Assembly (NCBI RefSeq): GCF_001921215.1
Contig: NZ_MSIF01000004.1
Location: 62,001 to 126,000 of the forward strand
Reading direction: 5' to 3'
DNA from: Actinophytocola xinjiangensis
GTDB lineage: Bacteria; Actinomycetota; Actinomycetes; Mycobacteriales; Pseudonocardiaceae
Length of the DNA stretch: 64,000 bases
Shown one piece after another: positions 9,296-15,489 of the stretch. The notes beneath the pieces are model-generated. The model did not search any database, had not been told where the DNA came from, and worked only from the letters and a program-made list of their open reading frames with translations. Position 1 is the stretch's first letter. Every line of letters starts with the position of its first letter. Both the position numbers and the translations under genes were made by a program.

Positions 9296-9775
9296 GTGAA
9301 CGGAATCGAGTTGTTCCTGCTGGGGCGCACGCTGATGAAGATCGGCGAGGAGGCCATCCCGACCGACGGCGTCGGCCAGCACTCCACCAGTGACCGGTCG
9401 GTGCTCATCGTGGCCAGCGACATCCGCGCGCACCCCGGCGGCTCGGTCGGGCAGATCGCCGAGCGCACCGGGTTCCCGCAGAGCAAGGTGTCCGCCTGCG
9501 TCGCCCGACTCCGCGAAGCGGGCGCGATCGACACCACCGTCGACCCCGCCGACCGCCGCCGACTGATGGTGTGGCCGGCGGAGCGGATCTCCCCCCGCGT
9601 CGCACACGTCCGCTCGGCGCCGATCGACGGCGCCCTCGCCGCGGCGCTGGGTACCGATGACCCGCGGCGGATCGCCGAGGTCGTGGCCGCGTTGGACACG
9701 CTCGCCCGGCACCTCACACCCCAGGCGCTCGCCCGGCTCCGGACCACGTCCGACTCCTCGCCCAACACCGACTGA
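9296..9775 (+). CDS. MarR-type winged-helix regulator
   Basis: A 159-aa DNA-binding protein starting at GTG 9296. It contains a winged HTH: SVGQIAERTGFPQSKVSACVARLREAGAIDTTVDPADRRRLMVW near residues 52-96, including the DxxDRRR wing typical of MarR proteins. The flanking helices would form the dimer interface. The 12-bp inverted repeat directly upstream and the divergent hydrolase suggest autoregulation and control of that hydrolase. The inducing ligand is unknown. Confidence 0.82.
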   Translation: MNGIELFLLGRTLMKIGEEAIPTDGVGQHSTSDRSVLIVASDIRAHPGGSVGQIAERTGFPQSKVSACVARLREAGAIDTTVDPADRRRLMVWPAERISPRVAHVRSAPIDGALAAALGTDDPRRIAEVVAALDTLARHLTPQALARLRTTSDSSPNTD

Positions 9776-9890
9776 CCGGACTGGTTCCGGCGTCACCACA
9801 TCCACGGCATTTCTCTCCATGAGACGCCACAACGGGCCGGCTGCGGTTTTCAATCACAAGCGAATGCTCAGTTTCGCGAAGAGGAGAGTG

Positions 9891-10040
9891 TCAGCTCTCC
9901 CGATCGCACCACTCGATGCGCAGTGGTACTACTCGGCCGTGCGTCGTCAGTGCCTGGCGGTGGTGCCGGAGATCCCCGGCGTGGTTCGGCCGTTGGGTTC
10001 GCGGCGGAACCACGACGGTCGAGTCGTCGTTGTCGGACGG
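9891..10040 (-). pseudogene. Degraded copy of the 75-codon gene at 11524-11751
   Basis: On the minus strand this ends in a TGA at 9891-9893 preceded by a PLRIEWCDRES tail, matching the PLRIEWCDEEN tail of the intact gene at 11524. Nucleotide identity continues to about 10040 (shared stretches such as GGCCGTTGGG and GAGTCGTCGTTGTC), but the copy has a 9-nt gap and a 2-nt deletion and loses its 5' end. It lies directly before a decayed TetR copy, so at least two genes of this neighbourhood were duplicated and then decayed. Confidence 0.7.
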
Positions 10041-10107
10041 CGGCCCGCCGAGTGCCGAGCACTGTCCGAACGGGACCTACTACGGCATTCCGGGGCGGTC
10101 CGTGGTG

Positions 10108-10448
10108 GACGAGTGGAGGGAGCAGCTGGAATGGATCGCCCGGTTGACCCTGGGGATGTACCGCTGGCATCCGTGGACGCTGTCGGTCATGGCGAACTCC
10201 GTGCCGCCGCTGGGCCCCAACAGTGTCGCCAACTACGACCGCGACCTGCGCACCGTCGACGGCCTCGGCCTCACCGACCTCGAAATGGAATTGGTCGTCA
10301 CGATGCTGGCGGTGTACGTCCAGGGCGCGGCCAACACGGTCGTCGAGGCCGCCAGCACCGAACCGGCGACCGGAGTGTCCGACCAGGGTTTCGAGTTCGG
10401 CTTGGCCCGACTGCTCGACGCGTGGCCGCCCTCACCGCCTCCCGCTGA
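10108..10448 (+). pseudogene. Second decayed copy of the TetR gene (C-terminal part)
   Basis: The frame from DEWREQLEWIARLTLGMY to VEAASTEPATGVSDQ is nearly identical to residues about 113-205 of the intact TetR at 5808. The copy then skips about 41 codons and resumes at GFEFGLARLLD, before a 1-nt deletion shifts the frame and abolishes the original ending. The skipped block begins and ends at a short CCGACCA repeat in the intact gene, suggesting slippage. The HTH is absent. The part missing here is the part kept in the copy at 7902-8124. Confidence 0.82.
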
Positions 10449-10480
10449 CCGTCAGACGACTGCCGATGCCAGCCGGGGGT

Positions 10481-11146
10481 TCATGGCTCGGGCGGATGGG
10501 TGCTGGAGGCAGGGTGTACGAACCTGGTCGGGGGCGGGTCATGCGCCCACGGTTGGGCCTGTCGGGGATAGCTCCACTCCAACTGTGGAGGTAGATCCTC
10601 CTCGGCGACCACCCGTTTCCCGAACGGTCCTCGCGGCACCATCGTTGCCGGGCGTTGCCAGGTGACCGACTGTGGAAGGTGGCCTGTGTTGACGTACTCG
10701 GCTCCCGCTCGGCGTATCTGATCGGCGGGGAGGAAGGGGCGGTCGGCGTAGATCTGCCTGCCGAAACGCACTCGGCCTGGTGCGGAGTTGTGCTCGTCCA
10801 CGGTGAGCAGGGCCACTGGTGCGCGGTCCTCGCGTTCGTCGGTGGTAAATCTGGCCCACCCGGTGTCTCCGGTGACGATCAGGTCCAGCGAAACGGCAGG
10901 CTCGCGGCCCTCCAGGTACGGGTCGACGGCGTCGAACCAGACGAACAGGATGGCGCGGCTCAGAAACGTGGTGGTCCTGATCAGATCGGCTATCGCCCGC
11001 TGTTCCTGCCGGGTATAACCGAAACGCCAGCCGGCGCGCGAGTCGCACTCCAGGTAGGCGCTGACCACGAAAGGCGCGTCCGGAGAGGCCGTGACCAGGA
11101 AGGCGTGGCCCTCCGTGTCGTAGTACACCAGATGGTCGGACCTCAT
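10481..11146 (-). CDS. Imm1-like orphan immunity protein
   Basis: A 221-aa soluble protein. The C-terminal half carries an Imm1-like block: FGRQIYADRPFLPADQIRRA, then AEYVNTGHLPQSVTW, comparable to the 'TGxxPxxVxW' ending of the Imm1 protein at 7376. The N-terminal half is beta-rich (SAYLECDSRAGWRFGYT), and a tail of about 45 residues rich in Pro follows the match. No toxin gene adjoins it. Orphan immunity genes are common beside polymorphic toxin loci and protect against neighbours. The assignment rests on motif resemblance only; it could be an unrelated hypothetical protein. Confidence 0.5.
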   Translation of the reverse strand: MRSDHLVYYDTEGHAFLVTASPDAPFVVSAYLECDSRAGWRFGYTRQEQRAIADLIRTTTFLSRAILFVWFDAVDPYLEGREPAVSLDLIVTGDTGWARFTTDEREDRAPVALLTVDEHNSAPGRVRFGRQIYADRPFLPADQIRRAGAEYVNTGHLPQSVTWQRPATMVPRGPFGKRVVAEEDLPPQLEWSYPRQAQPWAHDPPPTRFVHPASSTHPPEP

Positions 11147-11222
11147 CCGGTCACCCGCCGTCGCGGAACACGAGCGGCTCTCCGGAGGTGACTTCCTTCG
11201 GTGAGCCGGTGCGCTTGACGTC

Positions 11223-11501
11223 TCAGCAACAACCGCATCCGCAGATGCACTCGCTCTCGGGGCGCCGTGTGCCCTCGACGAGTTCCCGGTACGGGATGCC
11301 GTCGCCGTATTTCTCGGTTACTCGGCGGATGAGGTTGATGCGGCCGGGGTTGATCGGGTCCAGGCCGCTCACGGCGTTGCGCATCGTGCCCACCGGGAAT
11401 CTGGTCCCGTCGAGTGCGCTGCATTCCTCCGCGAGGCGGGTGATGGACCAGTTGTGCTCGTGCAGCCACGTGCGAATACGGTCACGGTCTAATTTTGGCA
11501 C
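11223..11501 (-). CDS. Small HTH-like protein with Cys-rich tail
   Basis: A 92-aa protein starting at GTG 11501. Residues 8-60 (IRTWLHEHNWSITRLAEECS, then VGTMRNAVSGLDPINPGRINLIRRV) resemble an XRE-type helix-turn-helix in which the recognition helix is preceded by a short insertion. The C-terminus is unusual: ECICGCGCC, five Cys in the last eight residues. This might bind a metal or redox centre and let the protein sense metals or thiols. No strong ribosome site precedes the GTG. It lies among small minus-strand hypothetical genes that share an accessory look. Regulatory function is inference. Confidence 0.55.
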   Translation of the reverse strand: MPKLDRDRIRTWLHEHNWSITRLAEECSALDGTRFPVGTMRNAVSGLDPINPGRINLIRRVTEKYGDGIPYRELVEGTRRPESECICGCGCC

Positions 11502-11523
11502 GGTGTTCCAGAAAGTGAGGGCG

Positions 11524-11751
11524 TCAGTTCTCTTCGTCGCACCATTCGATGCGAAGTGGCATTATGCGGCTGTACAGTGAAAGGGCGCTTTCCGGGGTGT
11601 CGGACACTCCCAGCAGGTGCTGGCCGTTGGGGCCGCGGCGGAAGACGACGACCGCCGAGTCGTCGTTGTCCGACTGGACCCACATGCACGCCGCATAGAC
11701 GCGGTTCGGCCGGTCCTCGACGGCCGACAGGGTGAAGGGGACGATGTCCAC
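11524..11751 (-). CDS. Small hypothetical protein (75 aa)
   Basis: I do not recognise a family. GTG 11751 has a GGAGAG site 5-10 nt upstream. The product is short and acidic, with two likely beta strands (VYAACMWVQSDNDDSAVVVF and a GPNGQHLLGVSDT turn) and ends PLRIEWCDEEN. Its coding status is supported by a second, decayed copy at 9891-10040 that keeps the C-terminal codons. It sits between the Cys-tailed HTH gene and a 137-aa hypothetical gene on the same strand, possibly in one operon. Confidence 0.6.
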   Translation of the reverse strand: MDIVPFTLSAVEDRPNRVYAACMWVQSDNDDSAVVVFRRGPNGQHLLGVSDTPESALSLYSRIMPLRIEWCDEEN

Positions 11752-11800
11752 GAGAACTCTCCGGTTTCTGGTGAAAGTGAATGTGTCGGTGCCGGTGGCA

Positions 11801-12214
11801 TCAGTGCAGGAGGCGCATCACCAACGGTGACGGGAGTCCGTCCGGTGGTGCGCAGCGCCCGAAAGGGGTGTGTGTCGGCATGTCACGGGTCGGTGTGGGG
11901 AGCTTGAACAGGGCGCGGAGACACCAGCGGGCGCACCGGGTCGGGGCGTGGTACTCCCAGTGCACGCGGGTGGGGTCGAACAGTTCCTCGTCGTGGGGTG
12001 CGCGGTAGGCCAATGCCCTTCCGCTGGGGTAAAGCTGTACTACGTCGGTGACGGTGTCGTGCAATCCTGCGTTTGCAGGCCATGCAAAAGAGGCGGCGAG
12101 GAGTGCCGGGTTGTCGGCCGGACCCCAGCGATACAATGTGAATCCCCGGTGGCGCAGTTCGACGAGTAGCGCGTCGTCCACGCCTGGTGTCCAGCGGTCT
12201 ACGGAAACGCTCAT
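11801..12214 (-). CDS. Hypothetical protein (137 aa)
   Basis: Unrecognised soluble protein. ATG 12214 has a GGAGAG ribosome site 4-9 nt upstream. The first 95 residues look folded (VDDALLVELRHRGFTLYRWG, then a beta-rich FDPTRVHWEYHAP), and the last 40 are Pro/Arg-rich. It is divergent from the XRE-DUF5753 gene, with an inverted repeat in the intergenic space, so that regulator may control it. It is first in a run of small minus-strand genes that continues to the Imm1-like gene. Confidence 0.6.
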   Translation of the reverse strand: MSVSVDRWTPGVDDALLVELRHRGFTLYRWGPADNPALLAASFAWPANAGLHDTVTDVVQLYPSGRALAYRAPHDEELFDPTRVHWEYHAPTRCARWCLRALFKLPTPTRDMPTHTPFGRCAPPDGLPSPLVMRLLH

Positions 12215-12259
12215 TGGCTCTCCAGGCTCCTCATGTCGTGGAGCCAGATTAAAGTAATG

Positions 12260-12286
12260 TTCTGAAGCGTGCTGGCCGTTTCAGAA
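12260..12286. promoter_or_regulatory. Inverted repeat in divergent promoter
   Basis: TTCTGAA (12260-12266) and TTCAGAA (12280-12286) form a perfect 7-bp inverted repeat with a 13-bp spacer, 16 bp before the XRE-DUF5753 start. A further CTGAAAGG overlaps that gene's ribosome site. The location is right for an operator of the XRE protein acting on itself and on the 137-aa gene; binding is inferred. Confidence 0.4.
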
Positions 12287-12302
12287 GCTGAAAGGAACGA
12301 GC

Positions 12303-13130
12303 ATGGCTGGTAAGGCGCAGCCGACGGCGCGGGACCGCCAGGTGGGGGCACGGTTGCGGGTTCTCCGCGACGAAAGTGGCTTCACCCTGGCACGCCTGGC
12401 GCAGACATCGGGACTGAGCGAGGCGACCTTGAGTCGCATGGAGACAGGCAAGCGCGCGGTCACCCGCGAGGAGGTCGCGATGGTCACGACGGCACTCAAG
12501 GTCCCGATCGCGGAACGCGAAAGACTCATGGACTTCGTCGTCACCGGCGACAGCGGCGGCTGGTGGGACCAACCCCTCCCTGGTATCCCGGCGGAGATGG
12601 GCTTGCTTGCCAGCTATGAGGCCGAGGCCAACGAGTTGGTCGACTTCGCCCTGTTCATCGTCCCCGGACTGTTGCAGATCGAGGAGTACGCACGGGCCGT
12701 CTGGACGACGTGTGGGTTCTCGATGGACGATGCCGACATGCGATGGGTGGCCCGCGCGCGACGGCAACGGATCCTCGGTCGGGTGGACTACACGGCGTTC
12801 ATCCACGAAGAGGCGATCCGAACCCCGTTCGGTGGGCCGAGAACTCTTCGTGCACAGGTGAAGCACCTGATCGAGGTTCGAGACCGGGGTGTTGACGTTC
12901 GACTGGTGCGCGGACGGCAACCGAACGGCGCTTTGCTGCACAGCTGGCACTACATGGGTTTCCCGAGTGTCACTCCCATCCTCAACGTCGAGGTCTACGA
13001 CGGAGGGTTCTACCTACAAGATGACCGAGTCGAGCCCTATACGCGCCAACTGGAGATGCTTGATGAGCTTGCCACTTCAAGATCCGAAACCGGGGCTATG
13101 CTCAAGGCAGTCTTGAAGGAGGTTTCATGA
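12303..13130 (+). CDS. XRE-family regulator with DUF5753 domain
   Basis: A 275-aa protein. An N-terminal XRE HTH (residues about 15-70: GARLRVLRDESGFTLARLAQ, SGLSEATLSRMETGKR) is followed by the DUF5753 domain (SYEAEANELVDFALFIVPGLLQIEEYARA through to GGFYLQDDRVEPY). This architecture is one of the most frequent regulator types in actinomycetes and is almost always paired with a DUF397 gene. Here the DUF397 start overlaps its stop (ATGA). An AAAGGA site precedes ATG 12303. In studied cases such pairs affect development and secondary metabolism; the target here is unknown. Confidence 0.92.
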   Translation: MAGKAQPTARDRQVGARLRVLRDESGFTLARLAQTSGLSEATLSRMETGKRAVTREEVAMVTTALKVPIAERERLMDFVVTGDSGGWWDQPLPGIPAEMGLLASYEAEANELVDFALFIVPGLLQIEEYARAVWTTCGFSMDDADMRWVARARRQRILGRVDYTAFIHEEAIRTPFGGPRTLRAQVKHLIEVRDRGVDVRLVRGRQPNGALLHSWHYMGFPSVTPILNVEVYDGGFYLQDDRVEPYTRQLEMLDELATSRSETGAMLKAVLKEVS

Positions 13131-13294
13131 AGTGGCGTAGTTCTTCCTACTCGGGTCCGAACGGCAACTGTGTTCAGGTGCGGGGTGACCTGGCTGCTGT
13201 GCGGGACAGCAAGGAGGTGGGTGGGCCGCTTCTGGCCGCGCCTGCCCTCCGGGAACTGGTCCGGGATGTGAAGGCCGGTCGCTTCGATCGCTGA
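13127..13294 (+). CDS. DUF397 protein (first copy)
   Basis: A 55-aa DUF397 protein (MKWRSSSYSGPNGNCVQV, then VRDSKEVGGPLL) translationally coupled to the XRE-DUF5753 gene by an ATGA overlap and preceded by a GAAGGAGG site. DUF397 proteins act as partners or antagonists of their cognate XRE regulator. A hairpin terminator follows directly, and a second highly similar copy lies 93 bp downstream. Confidence 0.88.
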   Translation: MKWRSSSYSGPNGNCVQVRGDLAAVRDSKEVGGPLLAAPALRELVRDVKAGRFDR

Positions 13295-13305
13295 CCGAGC
13301 GTGAC

Positions 13306-13338
13306 AGAAGCCCTCCGGCCGCTGGCTGGAGGGCTTCT
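13306..13338 (+). terminator. Rho-independent type terminator
   Basis: An 11-bp perfect stem AGAAGCCCTCC (13306-13316) / GGAGGGCTTCT (13328-13338) with an 11-nt loop, followed by a TCC-rich stretch. It lies after the first DUF397 gene and before the second, so the second copy probably depends on readthrough or its own promoter. Confidence 0.75.
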
Positions 13339-13387
13339 TCCTGTGGGGAGAGTCGGTCACACTGGGTGTGGCGACGGAGGAGGTCTC

Positions 13388-13552
13388 ATGACGTGGCGTA
13401 GTTCTTCGTACTCGGACGACATCAACTGTGTTCAGGTGCGGGGCGACCTGGCTGCCTTGCGGGACAGCAAGGACGTGAGCGGGCCGCTTCTGACGGTGCC
13501 GGCTCTGCGGGAGCTGGTTCGGGGCGTGAAAGCCGGTCGCTGGAGCCGTTAG
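13388..13552 (+). CDS. DUF397 protein (second copy)
   Basis: A 54-aa DUF397 protein (MTWRSSSYSDDINCVQV, RDSKDVSGPLL), about 80% identical to the copy at 13127 and so a recent tandem duplicate. A GACGGAGGAGG site precedes ATG 13388. It is separated from the first copy by a terminator hairpin, which may uncouple its expression from the XRE gene. Its 3' end overlaps the convergent phosphotransferase gene by 4 bp. Confidence 0.85.
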   Translation: MTWRSSSYSDDINCVQVRGDLAALRDSKDVSGPLLTVPALRELVRGVKAGRWSR

Positions 13553-14373
13553 CCGCCGAGAAGGCCGTTCGCATGGTTCGTCAGTGGCCCGAAGAGGTCG
13601 GGGTACTCGTCTCCGTCGATGCGACGGAACAGCCGCGCGAGGACGTACAGCTGCGCTACCCGCCCTGACGGTGTGTCCAGCGCCTCGGCGAACTCGGCGT
13701 GAACGCGCTCGGCGACCGAGGGGACCAGCAGGCTGTAGCAGTACAGGGTGGCCTCGTCCAGGCCAGCCGGGCCAACTCCCCACAGTTCCCAGTCGACCAG
13801 GCCGAACCGTGGACGCAGGAGGTTCGCCCAGTGCAGGTCACCGTGCACGGTTGACCACTGCGTGACGGTCGTGTCGACGTCGCCGAACCGCTCGCGGACA
13901 CGTCGGGTGACCTTCTCCTGATCGGCGTTGACCCGCTCCGTCGGTGTCGACGCCAGCGTCGCCACGGCACTTCTGAGGTCGGTCCACCACTGTGCGGGGA
14001 GTTCTACCTGGTCGCGGAGGGCGTCGGTGGGTGAGCACCGTTCACCGGACAAGTGGGTCATCAGCTCCGCGCGTTGGCGGCGCCCGTCGGACCACTCGTA
14101 GATGTCGATCACCTGAGGTTTGCGGAGGCCGGTGACCGCGTCGGCGTCGGCGGTGCCGGTCCAGTGCTCGCCGGACGCCCACTCCGGCTCCTGCGAGACG
14201 ACCCGCAGCCACCGGTCGCCGTCGGCCCCCACGGCCGGGGCGCTGATCGAGCGCAACCGCCACCCGAAGACCGGCTCTCCCGTCAGGGCCACGTCGAAGT
14301 GGTGCGCGGTGCGGTCAAGGTTGTTCCGCATCCACCGCCGAAACCAGGCGTCGGCCTCGCTGGTGTCGGTCAC
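13549..14373 (-). CDS. Aminoglycoside-phosphotransferase-like (APH family) protein
   Basis: About 274 aa. The APH/choline-kinase catalytic loop is clear: STVHGDLHWANLL, then FGLVDWELWG (the HxDxxxxN and D metal-binding motifs). The N-terminal lobe contains an IDIYEWSDG region. The family phosphorylates small molecules including aminoglycosides and macrolides, but most members have unknown substrates, so resistance should not be assumed. I chose GTG 14373 because GGGAAG lies about 9-14 nt upstream; ATG 14436 is in frame and would add 21 residues. It is convergent with the second DUF397 gene. Confidence 0.75.
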   Translation of the reverse strand: MTDTSEADAWFRRWMRNNLDRTAHHFDVALTGEPVFGWRLRSISAPAVGADGDRWLRVVSQEPEWASGEHWTGTADADAVTGLRKPQVIDIYEWSDGRRQRAELMTHLSGERCSPTDALRDQVELPAQWWTDLRSAVATLASTPTERVNADQEKVTRRVRERFGDVDTTVTQWSTVHGDLHWANLLRPRFGLVDWELWGVGPAGLDEATLYCYSLLVPSVAERVHAEFAEALDTPSGRVAQLYVLARLFRRIDGDEYPDLFGPLTNHANGLLGG

Positions 14374-14489
14374 GCCCGCATCTTCCCTGACGGCCGTCAC
14401 GACGGCAGGACCGAAAGTCGACCGTTGACCGGGCATGAGCGGCCGTCCGGGCTATTGCCATCCACCCGTTTTGTTGCGAATGTCCGCTG

Positions 14490-15380
14490 ATGAACTCGTC
14501 GACCGCGACCACGGTCTTCCTGCCGATCGCTCTCGGCGTCGTCATGCTGGGGCTGGGGTTGTCGCTGACCACCGCCGACTTCAGGCGGGTCGTGCGGTAT
14601 CCGAGGGCCGCGGCCGTCGCCCTGGGGTGTCAGATCCTGATCCTGCCGGGGCTGTGTCTGGGGCTCGTTCTTCTCTTCGATCTCGCGCCGGCGCTGGCGG
14701 TGGGGATGATGTTGCTGGCCGCCTCACCTGGCGGGACGACGGCGAACCTGTTCAGCCACCTCGCCGGCGGGGACGTCGCGCTCAACATCACGTTGACGGC
14801 CATCAACTCCGTGCTCGCCGTGGTCACGTTGCCGATCGTCGCCAACCTGGCGTTGGACGGGTTCATGTCGGGGGACGCGGCGATCGGGCTGCAACCCGAC
14901 AAGCTCGTCCAGGTGTTCGCGATCGTGCTCGTGCCGGTCGCGATCGGGATGGTCGTGCGGGCCCGCGCCCCGCGCGCCACGGCCCGGCTGCAACGGCCCG
15001 TCAAGATCGCTTCCGTGCTGGTCCTGGTGTCGGTGATCGGGGCGGCGGTCTACCAGGAGCGGGACAACGTCCTGGACTACATGCAGGCCGTCGGGCTCGT
15101 CGCCTTGTTGCTCTGCGTGGTGAGTCTCACGGTCGGGTACCTGGTGCCGCGTGCCTTCCGGGTGCCTCGGGGACAGGCCGTGGCCTCCTCGTTCGAGATC
15201 GGGGTGCACAACAGCACCCTCGCGATCACGATCGCGCTCAGCCCGGCCCTGTTGGACAACCCGGAGATGGCCGTGCCGCCCGCCGTCTACGGCATCCTGA
15301 GCTTCCTACCTGCGGGTGTACTGGCCTACGCGATGAACCGGCGCGCCCGCGAAAGGGTCCTGACCGGTCAAGGCGACTAG
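14490..15380 (+). CDS. Bile acid:sodium symporter (BASS) family transporter
   Basis: A 296-aa polytopic membrane protein with about nine or ten helices. The BASS signature is present: LLAASPGGTTANLFSHLAGGDVALN near residues 75-100 and the second-half crossover FEIGVHNSTLAITIAL near 238-253. Members move organic anions or keto acids with sodium. No operon partner is obvious: the APH-like gene is divergent and the iron-sulfur oxidoreductase starts about 110 bp downstream. The substrate is unknown. Confidence 0.9.
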   Translation: MNSSTATTVFLPIALGVVMLGLGLSLTTADFRRVVRYPRAAAVALGCQILILPGLCLGLVLLFDLAPALAVGMMLLAASPGGTTANLFSHLAGGDVALNITLTAINSVLAVVTLPIVANLALDGFMSGDAAIGLQPDKLVQVFAIVLVPVAIGMVVRARAPRATARLQRPVKIASVLVLVSVIGAAVYQERDNVLDYMQAVGLVALLLCVVSLTVGYLVPRAFRVPRGQAVASSFEIGVHNSTLAITIALSPALLDNPEMAVPPAVYGILSFLPAGVLAYAMNRRARERVLTGQGD

Positions 15381-15489
15381 CGGGGTAGGTCACAACCCCG
15401 TTGCGCGTCGGGCGCCGACATCGGAAATACTGGCCGGTAATAAGCAAAGCTGACAGCCGTCAATGTGGTCGTCGGAGGCGGAGGCGTTC

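Noticed and set aside
6609-10448. A complete integrative element or transposon carrying the deaminase pair
   Set aside because: No integrase, transposase, resolvase, terminal inverted repeats or tRNA target is visible; only gene-end direct repeats can be shown.
9916-10665. A single long plus-strand gene spanning the TetR relic
   Set aside because: Only the middle matches TetR; its 5' part runs antisense through the relic of the 75-codon gene and its 3' part is out of the ancestral frame, so it is a relic, not a gene.
11223-11260. The Cys-rich C-terminus of the HTH-like protein as a RiPP core peptide
   Set aside because: No modification enzyme (lanthionine, radical-SAM or cyclodehydratase type) is encoded nearby, and the preceding domain resembles an HTH rather than a leader.
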